DNA from: Bradyrhizobium mercantei
GTDB lineage: Bacteria > Pseudomonadota > Alphaproteobacteria > Rhizobiales > Xanthobacteraceae
Reading direction: 5' to 3'
Length of the DNA stretch: 64,000 nt
Assembly: GCF_001982635.1 (NCBI RefSeq)
Contig: NZ_MKFI01000006.1
Location: 459,689 to 523,688, forward strand
The number at the start of each line of letters is the position of its first letter. Position 1 is the first letter of the stretch. Position numbers and translations under genes: made by a program. Under the pieces are notes generated by a model that made no database searches, was not told the origin of the DNA, and worked only from the letters and a program-made list of their open reading frames with translations. Shown one piece after another: positions 44,206-52,621 of the stretch.

Positions 44206-44392
44206 ACCCCTCTCCCTAACCCTCCCCCGCAAGGGGGGAGGGAACCCATCCGCCGGTGGCTCCATCACGGCGGGTGCGACCAACCTCTGCAAGCAGTCAA
44301 TGTTGAATACGACAGGTGCCGCCGCGCAATGTGAGGTGAGCACGCACGACAGGCTCCCTCCCCCCTTGCGGGGGAGGGTTGGGGAGAGGGGT
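44206..44392. repeat. Fold-back repeat with 38-bp inverted arms
   Basis: Arms 44206-44243 and 44355-44392 are inverted copies with a single mismatch over 38 bases (ACCCCTCTCCCTAACCCTCC... and its complement). They enclose about 110 bases with no ORF. It fills most of the 382-base gap between the autotransporter and the caspase-like gene and belongs with the elements at 13879 and 47413. Confidence 0.85.
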
Positions 44393-44457
44393 TCTCTCCA
44401 CACAGCGTGCTCGAGATTATAGGATGAATGCGCGGCCTAAGCCCGCGCAGCCCGGCC

Positions 44458-45309
44458 TCAGCCGCCGAGCTTGATGTCTTCCAGCAGTGACGACGACACG
44501 CTCGGCACCTGTTCGCCTTCGCTCGCGCGGGAGATCGCGACGCGGGTCTTGTTGAAGGCGGTTTCGGCGCCGGCCTGGGCGTTGAGGTTGTTGAGCAGCT
44601 CGGAGACCAGGACGCTGTTCGTACCCTTGCTGTCGTCGGCGACCTTGCCCGGCGTCGCCGAGCTCAGCACGATGGTGTTCTCCGGCGGGCTGATCGGCGC
44701 GAGGCCGTGCGAGAAGGCGCGGAAGCGGCGCTCATAGGGATTGCGGCGCGAGGCGTCGAGCACCACGAGCTTGGCCTTGGCGCCGCGCTCCTTCATCGCA
44801 TCGAGCACGGACTCGACGCTGACGCCGGTGCGCTTGACGTCGGCTTCCTTCCAGATCGTGGCATCGACCGGGATCATGTAGCTTTCACGACCGACCTGCA
44901 CGCCATAGCCGCCGAAGAACAGCATCACGACGGTGTCGGGGCGGATCTTGGCCTTCATGCGCTCGACGGCGCGGAACATGTCGTCCTTGGTCGCATCCTC
45001 GACCACGTCGACGTCAAAGCCCTCGCGGCGCAGCGCGGTCGACAAAGTGCGGGCATCGTTGATCGGCTGGGCCAGCGGCGCGGCGGCGTCCGGGTAGTGG
45101 CCGTTGCCGATGATCAGCGCGAGACGGGAAGTGCCGGCCGGAATGCTGCCGGTCAGCTCAGCGGGGGCGACCTTGTCGCTCCCCTTGGCGACATCGAGCG
45201 TGCGCTTGTTGAGCGCGGCATGGGCACCGATCGCCAGCGACACCGTGCCGGCCACCGCCACGCAGACGGCGATGGTGCGACGGGAAATCTGAAGCTGCCT
45301 AAGGTTCAT
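44458..45309 (-). CDS. Secreted caspase-fold protein with Tyr/Ser in place of His/Cys (single domain)
   Basis: A 283-residue exported or membrane-anchored protein: signal segment about 13-32, then a caspase-like domain about 60-280. The catalytic His motif reads FGGYG with Tyr135 and the Cys motif reads DASRRNP with Ser187. It is paralogous to the protein at 23221 (shared SYMIP(V/I)DA, ADVKRTGVS or similar, ERRFR.F..GLAP), without the Pro-rich and TPR parts. The same double substitution in both argues for a conserved non-protease role. It is divergent from the unknown 575-residue protein. Confidence 0.85.
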   Translation of the reverse strand: MNLRQLQISRRTIAVCVAVAGTVSLAIGAHAALNKRTLDVAKGSDKVAPAELTGSIPAGTSRLALIIGNGHYPDAAAPLAQPINDARTLSTALRREGFDVDVVEDATKDDMFRAVERMKAKIRPDTVVMLFFGGYGVQVGRESYMIPVDATIWKEADVKRTGVSVESVLDAMKERGAKAKLVVLDASRRNPYERRFRAFSHGLAPISPPENTIVLSSATPGKVADDSKGTNSVLVSELLNNLNAQAGAETAFNKTRVAISRASEGEQVPSVSSSLLEDIKLGG

Positions 45310-45668
45310 AACGTTCCTAGTCCCAATCTCTATCCCGATGGCGCTCGAACGAAATCGCGCCAGTTAGTCGCGTCAGAAGCGGTCAGGTTTAATGGGGTTG
45401 AGGTGTGTGAGCCGTTGAATTGATCTCAATTTGCGGCGCCGCAACAAACACTCCCTTAACCCGGACGGCCCGCCGGGGCAACCCGGTTTGCTGCATGCTG
45501 CCGCCCGGCACAGGCCATTGACGCCGTTAAGATCCCGTTACGTGATCTCGGTCACATTTGTGTTTTATACGGATTCATGTAGCTTTCCAAAGGCTTGCGG
45601 GTTTGGGGCGGAGCTGGAGGAAACACCGTCGGGTGGCGGCGTTAACCGGTTCCGTGAGAAAGGGATTC
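45310..45668. other. Divergent intergenic region, caspase-like gene / unknown 575-residue gene
   Basis: 359 bases without a supported ORF. A Crp-like palindrome lies at 45542-45555, about 114 bases upstream of the plus-strand start, followed by an AT-rich stretch (ATTTGTGTTTTATACGG) that could hold a -10 element. Confidence 0.5.
45542..45555. promoter_or_regulatory. Crp-like palindrome GTGA-N6-TCAC
   Basis: GTGA TCTCGG TCAC, flanked by C and A, close to the Crp consensus TGTGA-N6-TCACA. It sits between two divergent genes; a second such motif lies at 25690. Confidence 0.4.
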
Positions 45669-47396
45669 ATGGGCCTTCACGAGATCGCTGGCGCGGTGTG
45701 CCGGGCGCTGAGCGCCAAAAAGGACGGCCCATCTCTTTACGACGTCTGTGACCCTGTTTTGCAGGCCTATCGCGGCGGCGATGCCCATCTCGGAAAGTTC
45801 TACCGGACCGCGCTCGGCAATCCGCCGCTGCGCGCGCTGCTCCGCCGCACCGGCCTGCCCGCGCTCAACGACCCCGACCGCCTGGCCGGCCTGCGCGCGG
45901 CGCTGATCCAGGCGCGCGACGTCGAAGCCCCAGACTGGGCCGCGATCGGCGCTCCGGTGGCTGACCTGATGGACGGCATCGGCGTGCGCCACCCGGCCCC
46001 GCCGGCCGCGACCGCGCCGGCCCGCCCGCCCGCGATGGCCGAGATCGACCGCGTGATCCGCACGACCGGCGCCCATCTGCTCGGCTCGTTCGGCAAGAAC
46101 GGCTTCATCCCGACCTATGCCGCGTTCAACTTGATCGGCGACCCCGACATGGGCGGGCGCGAGATGCTGATGGCGCTGACCGGGCTGAACGCCCGCGGCT
46201 ACAAGAACTCGACGCTTCTTTTCAGCCTGGCGCGGATCTTCATCGCGCATTCGCCCGCGCGCGCGCTGATCAACCCGCCATGGCGCGGCATCGCCGAGCC
46301 GATGTGGGAGCCGGTGCAGATCCGCCACCGCTCGGCCTATTACGACGCGTTCTTCATCGAGGCGCTGCTCAGCTATGCCGAGACCGGGCTGGCGTCACCG
46401 GATCAGGCAGGCGCCGCACGGCGCGCGATCGCTGATATGGTGGACTTCTGTCTCAAGACCAGCGCCGAGGAAGTGCCGTCGCATGACGGCTCCAACGTCA
46501 AGGTGATCACCGCGCTGGCGCCGGGCCGGCATCCGCGCTTCTCGCGCTTCTTCGCCCAGATCAAGCAGGACCTGGGCTTCGGCATCTACGTGCCCGACTG
46601 CGACACCACGGCGTGCTCGTTCTCGGCCGCGACGCAGGCCGGCTCCGACGATCCGATCCTCAAGCAGCCGCTCTTGGATTTCTACCGCGGCTACCAGGTG
46701 CGGGCGGGCGCCAACGAGCCTGTTGTCACCGTGCCGCTGAACGACAACATCGACTATGAGGGCGGCGTCGTCACCTGGATCGACAATCTCGAAGGCGAGC
46801 GGCCCTACGGCAACGACCTCGATCCGACACTGAACCTCGACATCCTCGAGGTCTCGTTCCGCAACCTCGCCCGCTGGCAGATCATCGAGACGCCGCAGCG
46901 GCTGGAGACGGTGCATCGCATCATCGCCTTCCAGAAGAGGTTGGTCGAAAGCGGCGCGTTCAGGAATCCGCGCTCGCATATCTATTATCTGCCGGAGCTC
47001 TATTCGGCCTATTTCGGCCGCTGCTATGCCGCCTTCATCGCGCTGCCGCTGGCGGCGCAGCGCGTGATCGATCCCGGCAACGTGTTCGCGCTGATCCGCG
47101 CCCGTGTGCTCGGCTATGTGCAGACCGAGTTGATCACCCATGAGATGAACCCGTTCGACGCCGCGCTGGCTCTGATGGCGCTGGCGCATCTCGGCGCCGA
47201 GGTCGCGAGCTTCACACCGGCGCTGCACTGCATCGTGCAGGGGCTCGGCGAGGGCGGCCGCAAGGGCCCCTACAAGGCCTATGAATGGAATAAGATGAAG
47301 ACGCCGACGCGCATTTTGGTCGGCGGCCCCGAGGTGACGTCGGCGTTCGTGCTAATGGCGCTTGCGCTGGCGAAGCGACGAATGGCAGCGGTGTAA
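45669..47396 (+). CDS. Protein of unknown function with DCDTTA motif (possible terpene-cyclase-like alpha-barrel)
   Basis: 575 residues from ATG 45669, behind GAGAAAGGG. There is no signal or membrane segment. The central part is helical with aromatic-rich motifs, and residues 308-315 read VPDCDTTA, followed by CSFSAA. This resembles the DxDDTA / DxDTT acid motif of class II terpene cyclases and squalene-hopene cyclases, whose first-step proton donor is the middle Asp. QW repeats are not evident, so the link is tentative. Other segments (YVPDCD, PLNDNIDYEGGVVTW, GNDLDPTLNLDILE) are Asp-rich. No isoprenoid gene lies near. I do not recognise a close family. Confidence 0.7.
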   Translation: MGLHEIAGAVCRALSAKKDGPSLYDVCDPVLQAYRGGDAHLGKFYRTALGNPPLRALLRRTGLPALNDPDRLAGLRAALIQARDVEAPDWAAIGAPVADLMDGIGVRHPAPPAATAPARPPAMAEIDRVIRTTGAHLLGSFGKNGFIPTYAAFNLIGDPDMGGREMLMALTGLNARGYKNSTLLFSLARIFIAHSPARALINPPWRGIAEPMWEPVQIRHRSAYYDAFFIEALLSYAETGLASPDQAGAARRAIADMVDFCLKTSAEEVPSHDGSNVKVITALAPGRHPRFSRFFAQIKQDLGFGIYVPDCDTTACSFSAATQAGSDDPILKQPLLDFYRGYQVRAGANEPVVTVPLNDNIDYEGGVVTWIDNLEGERPYGNDLDPTLNLDILEVSFRNLARWQIIETPQRLETVHRIIAFQKRLVESGAFRNPRSHIYYLPELYSAYFGRCYAAFIALPLAAQRVIDPGNVFALIRARVLGYVQTELITHEMNPFDAALALMALAHLGAEVASFTPALHCIVQGLGEGGRKGPYKAYEWNKMKTPTRILVGGPEVTSAFVLMALALAKRRMAAV

Positions 47397-47412
47397 TCGC
47401 ATAGCACTCCAC

Positions 47413-47601
47413 CCTCCCCTGGAGGGGGAGGGTCGTATCGCATCGCGCGAAGCAAGATGCGATGCGGGGTGGGGTGATCTCTCAACACGGGCACCTGCTT
47501 GCGTGGAGAGACTTTCACCCCACCTCGGTTCGCATTGCGCTGCGCTTCATGCGACCCGATCCCAGAGCGAGCTTCGCTCGTCTCGCCCCCTCCAGGGGAG
47601 G
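47413..47601. repeat. Fold-back repeat with 'cctcccctggaggggg' arms
   Basis: CCTCCCCTGGAGGGGG at 47413-47428 and CCCCCTCCAGGGGAGG at 47586-47601 are inverted copies. Inner arms such as GGGGTGGGGTGATCTCTC and GAGAGACTTTCACCCC also pair. It fills most of the 344-base gap before the nuclease-like gene. Confidence 0.8.
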
Positions 47602-47740
47602 ATGGCCGTTGTGGGGGATGACGCGAAGTTGAAACTGGCGGAAACACAACACCACTGGCACGGTTGCCCAATTGCCCGCACAATCCTTGGGCACTGAGAC
47701 TCAAGTCCTTCGAACGACAAGAACCTGGCCGGGAATGCCG

Positions 47741-48466
47741 ATGTTCAAGACGCTGCTCACCGCTGGCCTGCTGCTGTCGCTGCCGACGCTGGCGATGGCC
47801 GCCGACATCACCGGCGTGCCGAAGATCCGCGACGGCGACCAGCTGATGATCGGCAGCGTCAAGATCCGGCTCGGCGGAATCGACGCGCCGTCGACCGACC
47901 AGCTCTGCCTCAATACCAAGGGTGAGCGCTGGACCTGCGGTGTCGCCGCGCGCGACGAGTTGATCAAGCATGCCGGCAACAAGAGCTGGAGCTGCCACGC
48001 CCGCTCGGTCGATCGCCGCGGCCGCACCATTGCGCGCTGCGAGGTCGACGGCGAAGACATCCAGAAGTGGATGGTCGCGAGCGGCTGGGCACTGGCCTAC
48101 ACCCGCATCTCGCACGACTACGAGGCGGACGAAAAAGCCGCGCGTGAGGCAAAAGCCGGGATGTGGCAGGGCGCGTTCATCGCGCCATGGGACTGGCGCG
48201 TGCGCAACAAGAAGACCGCCGTGCTCGGCGCGGTGAAGGTGCCCGAGAGTGCCCACTCGATCCTGCTCGCGTCCGCCTCAGGCCCGGTGGCGCCTTCGCC
48301 CGATTGCACCATCAAGGGCAACGTCAACCGCTCCGGCGAATGCATCTTTCACCAACCGACCAGTCGCTGGTATGCGCGGATCGAGATGAAGATCTCGAAG
48401 GGCACGCGCTGGTTCTGCTCGGTCGAGGAAGCCGAGGCCGCCGGCTGCCGCGAGACGCGGCGCTGA
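47741..48466 (+). CDS. Secreted staphylococcal-nuclease-like protein, catalytic Glu replaced
   Basis: A 241-residue exported protein with a signal peptide (1-20, ending AMA) and an SNase/OB fold (about 22-150: VKIRLGGIDAPSTDQLC, DRRGRTIARCEVDGEDIQKW, YEADEKAAREAKAGMWQG). By comparison with S. aureus nuclease the Arg35 and Arg87 equivalents are R43 and R95, but the Glu43 position carries Ser51. A Cys-rich C-terminal extension (about 180-241) is extra to the family. It may be a weak nuclease or a binder. ATG 47741 is chosen, six bases behind CGGGA. A 33-base gap leads to the next gene. Confidence 0.85.
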   Translation: MFKTLLTAGLLLSLPTLAMAADITGVPKIRDGDQLMIGSVKIRLGGIDAPSTDQLCLNTKGERWTCGVAARDELIKHAGNKSWSCHARSVDRRGRTIARCEVDGEDIQKWMVASGWALAYTRISHDYEADEKAAREAKAGMWQGAFIAPWDWRVRNKKTAVLGAVKVPESAHSILLASASGPVAPSPDCTIKGNVNRSGECIFHQPTSRWYARIEMKISKGTRWFCSVEEAEAAGCRETRR

Positions 48467-48499
48467 GGCGCGCGACGCATTGATCCGAAAGCGTGTGCC

Positions 48500-49333
48500 G
48501 TGACCGATCTCGAGACCAACCCGCCCGCAGCGCGCCGGCGCAGCCGCCTCAGGCAAGCGCAGATGCTGCTGCTGTTCGTCCTGGCCGTCTATCTGATCGC
48601 GGCCTATCTGGTGCTGCCGGCGCTGTGGACCCATTACGAGCACCAGAAGGGCCTCGCCAACCTGCCGATGGTGACCCGCACCGCGCAGGGCATTCCCGGC
48701 GATCCCATGAATGTCGGGCTGATCGGCGACACCAAGGACGTGGTCTGTGCGATGCACGAGGCCGGCTGGTATCCGGCCGATCCGGTCACGCTGAAATCCT
48801 CGATCGAGATCGTCGGCTCCGTGCTGCTCGATCGTCCGTACAGGGATGCGCCGGTCAGCAATCTGTTCTATCTCGACCGCCGCGAAGACCTCGCCTTCGA
48901 GCGTCCGGTCGGATCGAGCGCGGATCGCCGCAACCATGTCCGGTTCTGGCGGGTGCTCGACCAGGGCCAGGAGAAGCGCCCGGTGTGGCTTGGCGCCGCG
49001 ACGCTCGATCGCAGCGTCGGCGTCAGCCATTACACCGGCGCGGTGACGCATCATATCGCCCCCGACCTCGACGCCGAACGCACGCTGCTCGCCACCGACC
49101 TCGAATCCGCCGGCATGGTCACCGCGAAATACCAGGTCACCGGCATCGGCCCGACCTTCGACGGCCGCAATGGCGGCGGCGATCTCTATTACACCGACGG
49201 CGAAATCTGGGTGCTGCGGCTGGTCGAGGCCTGCGCCAAGAACCACGGCGCCGTCGCGCAAATCCCAAGCCCCGCCGCGACCGAATTCAAGGACCAGATC
49301 TGGCACGCGGTCGTCGAGGCGATCGGCAAATAG
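48500..49333 (+). CDS. LssY C-terminal domain membrane-anchored protein
   Basis: A 277-residue protein with a basic N-terminus and one membrane helix (about 22-42), then a soluble domain (about 55-275). The text PGDPMNVGLIGDTKDVVCAM, GWYPADPVTLKSSIEI, LGAATLDRSVGVSHYTGAVTHHI (in parts) and LVEACAKNHGAVAQ matches the LssY_C domain, of unknown biochemical role, sometimes fused to PAP2 phosphatases. Here it stands alone. The start is a GTG. It may be co-transcribed with the nuclease-like gene. Confidence 0.8.
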   Translation: MTDLETNPPAARRRSRLRQAQMLLLFVLAVYLIAAYLVLPALWTHYEHQKGLANLPMVTRTAQGIPGDPMNVGLIGDTKDVVCAMHEAGWYPADPVTLKSSIEIVGSVLLDRPYRDAPVSNLFYLDRREDLAFERPVGSSADRRNHVRFWRVLDQGQEKRPVWLGAATLDRSVGVSHYTGAVTHHIAPDLDAERTLLATDLESAGMVTAKYQVTGIGPTFDGRNGGGDLYYTDGEIWVLRLVEACAKNHGAVAQIPSPAATEFKDQIWHAVVEAIGK

Positions 49334-49464
49334 GGGAGTGCCCCGCGCTTTTGGAAACGCTGGATTGCTCCGTCCGGCTCGCAATCCTGGTTGCGATGGA
49401 ATATCCTCATCGCTTGACCCCTCACACGCATGATTTGCGCGCTTTATCCAAAAGGAACAGGACG

Positions 49465-50649
49465 ATGACCGTTCGCGCGGGCCGGGAATTTCTGGCCATC
49501 CCCGGGCCCACCACGATGCCTGATCAGGTGCTGCAGGCGATGCACCGCCCGGCGCTCGACATCTACTCCAGCGAGATGGTCGAACTGACCGAAAGCCTGC
49601 TGCGCGATCTGTCAAAGCTGTTCGCCACCCAGGGCAAATCCTACATCTACATCTCCAACGGCCACGGCGCTTGGGAAGCGACGCTCTCCAACGTGCTGTC
49701 GCGCGGCGACAAGGTGCTGGTGCTGGAGAGCGGGCGCTTCGCGATCGGCTGGGGCATGGCTGCGGCCGCAATGGGCGCCGACGTCGAGGTGCTGAAGGGC
49801 GACTGGCGCCGCGCGATCCGTCCGGCCGAGGTCGAGGAGCGGCTGCGCCGCGACAAGGACCACACCATCAAGGCGATCCTCGCCGTGCAGGTCGACACCG
49901 CATCGGGCGCCTATAACGACATCGAGGCGATCGGCAGAGCGATCAAGGCCGCCGGCCATCCTGCGTTGTTCATGGTCGACACTGTCGCCTCGCTCGGCTG
50001 CATGCCGTTCGAAATGGACAAATGGTATGTCGACGTCGCAATGAGCGGCTCGCAGAAGGGCCTGATGACGCCGCCCGGCCTCGGCTTCGTCGCCGCCAAC
50101 GACCGCGCCTGGGACGCGCACAAGAAGGCCGATCTGCGCACGCCGTATTGGGATTGGACCGAGCGCGAGGGAAGCGAGCACTACCGCAAATATGCCGGCA
50201 CCGCGCCGGTGCATCTGCTGTTCGCGCTGCGCGAGGCGATCAACATGCTGCACGCCGAAGGCCTGGAAAACGCCTTCGAACGGCATCGCCTGCTCGGCGA
50301 AGCGGTGCGCCGCGCCGTTGCGGTGTGGGGCGAGGGCCAGGTGCTCGGCTTCAACATCGCCGAGCCCGCCGAGCGCTCCAACACGGTCACGACCGTGACC
50401 GCGATGGGTGCCGACCCCGCCGCGATCCAGCGCTACGCCAAGGAGAAATGCGGCGTGGTGCTCGGCACCGGCATCGGCGATCTGCAGGGCCAGGCATTCC
50501 GCATCGCGCATATGGGGCACGTCAACGCGCCGATGATCCTCGGCACGCTCGGCGTCATCGAGGTCGCGCTGACCGCGCTGAACATCCCGCACGGCAAGGC
50601 CGGCGCCGACGCCGCCATCCAGTGGCTCGGCGAGAACGTGAAGGCGTGA
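49465..50649 (+). CDS. Class V PLP aminotransferase (serine/alanine-glyoxylate aminotransferase type)
   Basis: A 394-residue fold-type I PLP enzyme. IPGPTTMPDQVLQAMHRP opens the protein; the PLP-ring Asp is in FMVDTVASLGCMPFEMD, and the Schiff-base Lys is K198 in SGSQKGLMTPPG. The C-terminal part has LGTGIGDLQGQAFRIAHMGHV, as in serine-glyoxylate aminotransferases. It would interconvert glyoxylate and glycine using serine or alanine. Start ATG 49465 follows AAAGGAACAGGA; the longer frame to 48493 overlaps the LssY gene and is not real. Confidence 0.9.
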   Translation: MTVRAGREFLAIPGPTTMPDQVLQAMHRPALDIYSSEMVELTESLLRDLSKLFATQGKSYIYISNGHGAWEATLSNVLSRGDKVLVLESGRFAIGWGMAAAAMGADVEVLKGDWRRAIRPAEVEERLRRDKDHTIKAILAVQVDTASGAYNDIEAIGRAIKAAGHPALFMVDTVASLGCMPFEMDKWYVDVAMSGSQKGLMTPPGLGFVAANDRAWDAHKKADLRTPYWDWTEREGSEHYRKYAGTAPVHLLFALREAINMLHAEGLENAFERHRLLGEAVRRAVAVWGEGQVLGFNIAEPAERSNTVTTVTAMGADPAAIQRYAKEKCGVVLGTGIGDLQGQAFRIAHMGHVNAPMILGTLGVIEVALTALNIPHGKAGADAAIQWLGENVKA

Positions 50650-50671
50650 CGGGCTAGGCCGCGGTGGGAAA

Positions 50672-50812
50672 CCCGTCATCCTGAGGTGCGAGCTCTTGCG
50701 AGCCTCGAAGGATGCACGGCCACACTATTGCGGCGCGCCAACGGGGACGCGCGGAGATATCCGGGCCGTCGATCCTTCGAGGCTCGCTCCGCTCGCACCT
50801 CAGGATGACGGG
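50672..50812. repeat. Fold-back intergenic repeat, 'gtcatcctgaggtgcgagc' family (copy 1)
   Basis: CCCGTCATCCTGAGGTGCGAG... pairs with ...GCGCACCTCAGGATGACGGG-type sequence at the right end (15-bp perfect outer arms), with AGCCTCGAAGGAT / ATCCTTCGAGGCT inside. A second copy lies at 51239 and a diverged one at 20837. Confidence 0.8.
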
Positions 50813-50915
50813 ACATGGGTTCGCGGAATGACTCAACGTCCGCGAAGACTCGCCCATTGGCCGCGGCAAAGTTTGCTTCATGATCGATCCGCGTTGCACG
50901 CGCGGAATAATCGCG

Positions 50916-51251
50916 ATGGGCATTTACATCTACATGCTTCGCTGCGCCGACGACTCGTTCTATGTCGGTAGTGCGACGGGTGATGATCTTGCACCGCGCA
51001 TCGCGCAGCACAACGCGGGTGCGTTCCCAGGATACACTCATAATCGCCGACCGGTCGTTCTCGTCTGGTCAGAGTATTTCGATCGCATTACTGACGGCAT
51101 CGCGGCCGAGCGGCAGATCAAGGGCTGGAGCCGGGCGACGAAAGAAGCACTCATCAAATCGGACTGGGAAACCGTCAGCCGGTTCGCGCGTCGTCGCGGT
51201 GGCGCACCACGAGCTAGACCCACGGTCGATGATCCCTCCCCGTCATCCTGA
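50916..51251 (+). CDS. GIY-YIG endonuclease-domain protein
   Basis: A 111-residue single-domain protein with IYIYMLRCADDSFYVGSATG (the GIY..YIG core written IYM..YVG), the Arg-containing segment DLAPRIAQHNAG, and the Glu of GIAAERQIKGWSR. The family cleaves DNA or is of the UPF0213 type with unclear role. ATG 50916 is preferred to the frame from 50880. The last four codons and the stop come from the 'gtcatcctgagg' repeat that starts at 51239, so the C-terminus was set by repeat insertion. Confidence 0.85.
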   Translation: MGIYIYMLRCADDSFYVGSATGDDLAPRIAQHNAGAFPGYTHNRRPVVLVWSEYFDRITDGIAAERQIKGWSRATKEALIKSDWETVSRFARRRGGAPRARPTVDDPSPSS

Positions 51252-51397
51252 GGTGCGAGCTCTTGCGAGCCTCGAAGGATCGACGGCCCTGCTGTGGCCA
51301 CAAGCACTCTGGACTCAGAAATGGCCGGGCTGTGCATCCTTCGAGGCTCGCCCAGCGGCGCAATTGCGCCGCAAGGCTCGCACCTCAGGATGACGGG
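51239..51397. repeat. Fold-back intergenic repeat, 'gtcatcctgaggtgcgagc' family (copy 2)
   Basis: The same arms as the copy at 50672 (CCCGTCATCCTGAGGTGCGAG...; ...GCTCGCACCTCAGGATGACGGG). Its left edge lies inside the 3' end of the GIY-YIG gene and provides the stop codon. Confidence 0.8.
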
Positions 51398-51537
51398 CAA
51401 CGGCCGCGCGATGCGGAACGAAGACCAGCCACGACTTTTTGAGAAGGCGCGTCCACTTTTCGCCGTCATCATTTTCCGCTTTACTGCCGGCAACAGCCGG
51501 GCCCTGATCCCTGCGAACAACAAAATGGAGGGATCGC

Positions 51538-52599
51538 TTGGCATCGGTGGAGTTGCGCGGCCTGGTCAAGCGGTTTGGATCGTTTGTCGCGGTTGATGAT
51601 GTTTCGCTCACGATCGACCATGGCCAGCTGGTCTGCCTGCTCGGGCCGTCCGGCTGCGGCAAGACCACGACGCTGCGGCTGATCGCAGGCTTCCTCGAGC
51701 CATCCGACGGCGAGATCCGCGTCGGCGAGCGCGTGGTGTCGTCGAGGGCGCGCACGCTGCCGCCCGAGCAGCGCAACATGTCGATGATCTTCCAAAGCTA
51801 CGCGCTGTGGCCGCATATGACGGTGGCCGAGAACATCGTCTACGGCCTGCGCCTGCGCAAGATGGATCGCGACAGCATCGCCAAGAAGCTCGCCGCGATC
51901 CTGGCGACGACCAAGCTGGAACCGCTGGCGCAGCGCTATCCGGGCGAACTCTCCGGCGGCCAGCAGCAGCGCGTCGCGCTGGCCCGCGCGCTGATCGTCG
52001 GCCCCGAGACGCTGCTGCTCGACGAGCCGCTGTCCAACCTCGACGCCAATCTGCGCGAGGAGATGCGGTTCGAGATCCGCCGCCTGCATGACGAATATCG
52101 CTACACCACCGTCTACGTCACCCACGACCAGTCCGAGGCGATGACGACCGCCGACCTGATCGCGGTCATGAATGCCGGCAAGATCGACCAGCTCGGCAGC
52201 CCCGAAGACATCTATGCGCGGCCGGAATCCGAATTCGTCGCGCGCTTCATCGGCGCCGCCAATGTGATCAAGGGCACCGCGCGCGACGCGGAACACGTGG
52301 AGTTTGCCGGCGCGACGCTCGCGGTGGTCGGCGCAAAACTCGCGGCCGGCCAGAGCGCGCCGATCGCGATCCGCCAGCACGAGATCCAGCTCTCGACCGA
52401 AGCCCCCGCCACGGCGCAGAACACGCTGAAAGCCATCGTGACCCGGCAGGTCTATCTCGGCATGAACCGCGACTACATGGTGGAAACATCAGACGGCACG
52501 TCGTTGCGCGTCACCACGCCGACCGAGACCGCGGTCGAGAAGGGTCGCGAGGTCTGGCTGACCCTGCCGCCCGCACACTGCCGGGCACTCAGCCGATAA
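51538..52599 (+). CDS. ABC transporter ATPase, Fe3+/spermidine-type
   Basis: A 353-residue ATPase with Walker A GPSGCGKTT (36-44), Q-loop in IFQSYALWPHM, signature LSGGQQQR and Walker B LLLDEPLSNLD; a C-terminal TOBE region binds or regulates (about 240-350). It is the FbpC/PotA-type subunit. The start is a TTG with GGAGGG upstream. It leads the operon ATPase, binding protein, permease. Confidence 0.92.
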   Translation: MASVELRGLVKRFGSFVAVDDVSLTIDHGQLVCLLGPSGCGKTTTLRLIAGFLEPSDGEIRVGERVVSSRARTLPPEQRNMSMIFQSYALWPHMTVAENIVYGLRLRKMDRDSIAKKLAAILATTKLEPLAQRYPGELSGGQQQRVALARALIVGPETLLLDEPLSNLDANLREEMRFEIRRLHDEYRYTTVYVTHDQSEAMTTADLIAVMNAGKIDQLGSPEDIYARPESEFVARFIGAANVIKGTARDAEHVEFAGATLAVVGAKLAAGQSAPIAIRQHEIQLSTEAPATAQNTLKAIVTRQVYLGMNRDYMVETSDGTSLRVTTPTETAVEKGREVWLTLPPAHCRALSR

Positions 52600-52621
52600 C
52601 AACAAGAAACGGAGGGACGCG

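Noticed and set aside
48493..49464. N-terminal extension of the class V aminotransferase
   Set aside because: It overlaps the LssY-type gene in another frame; ATG 49465 with its ribosome site gives the family length.
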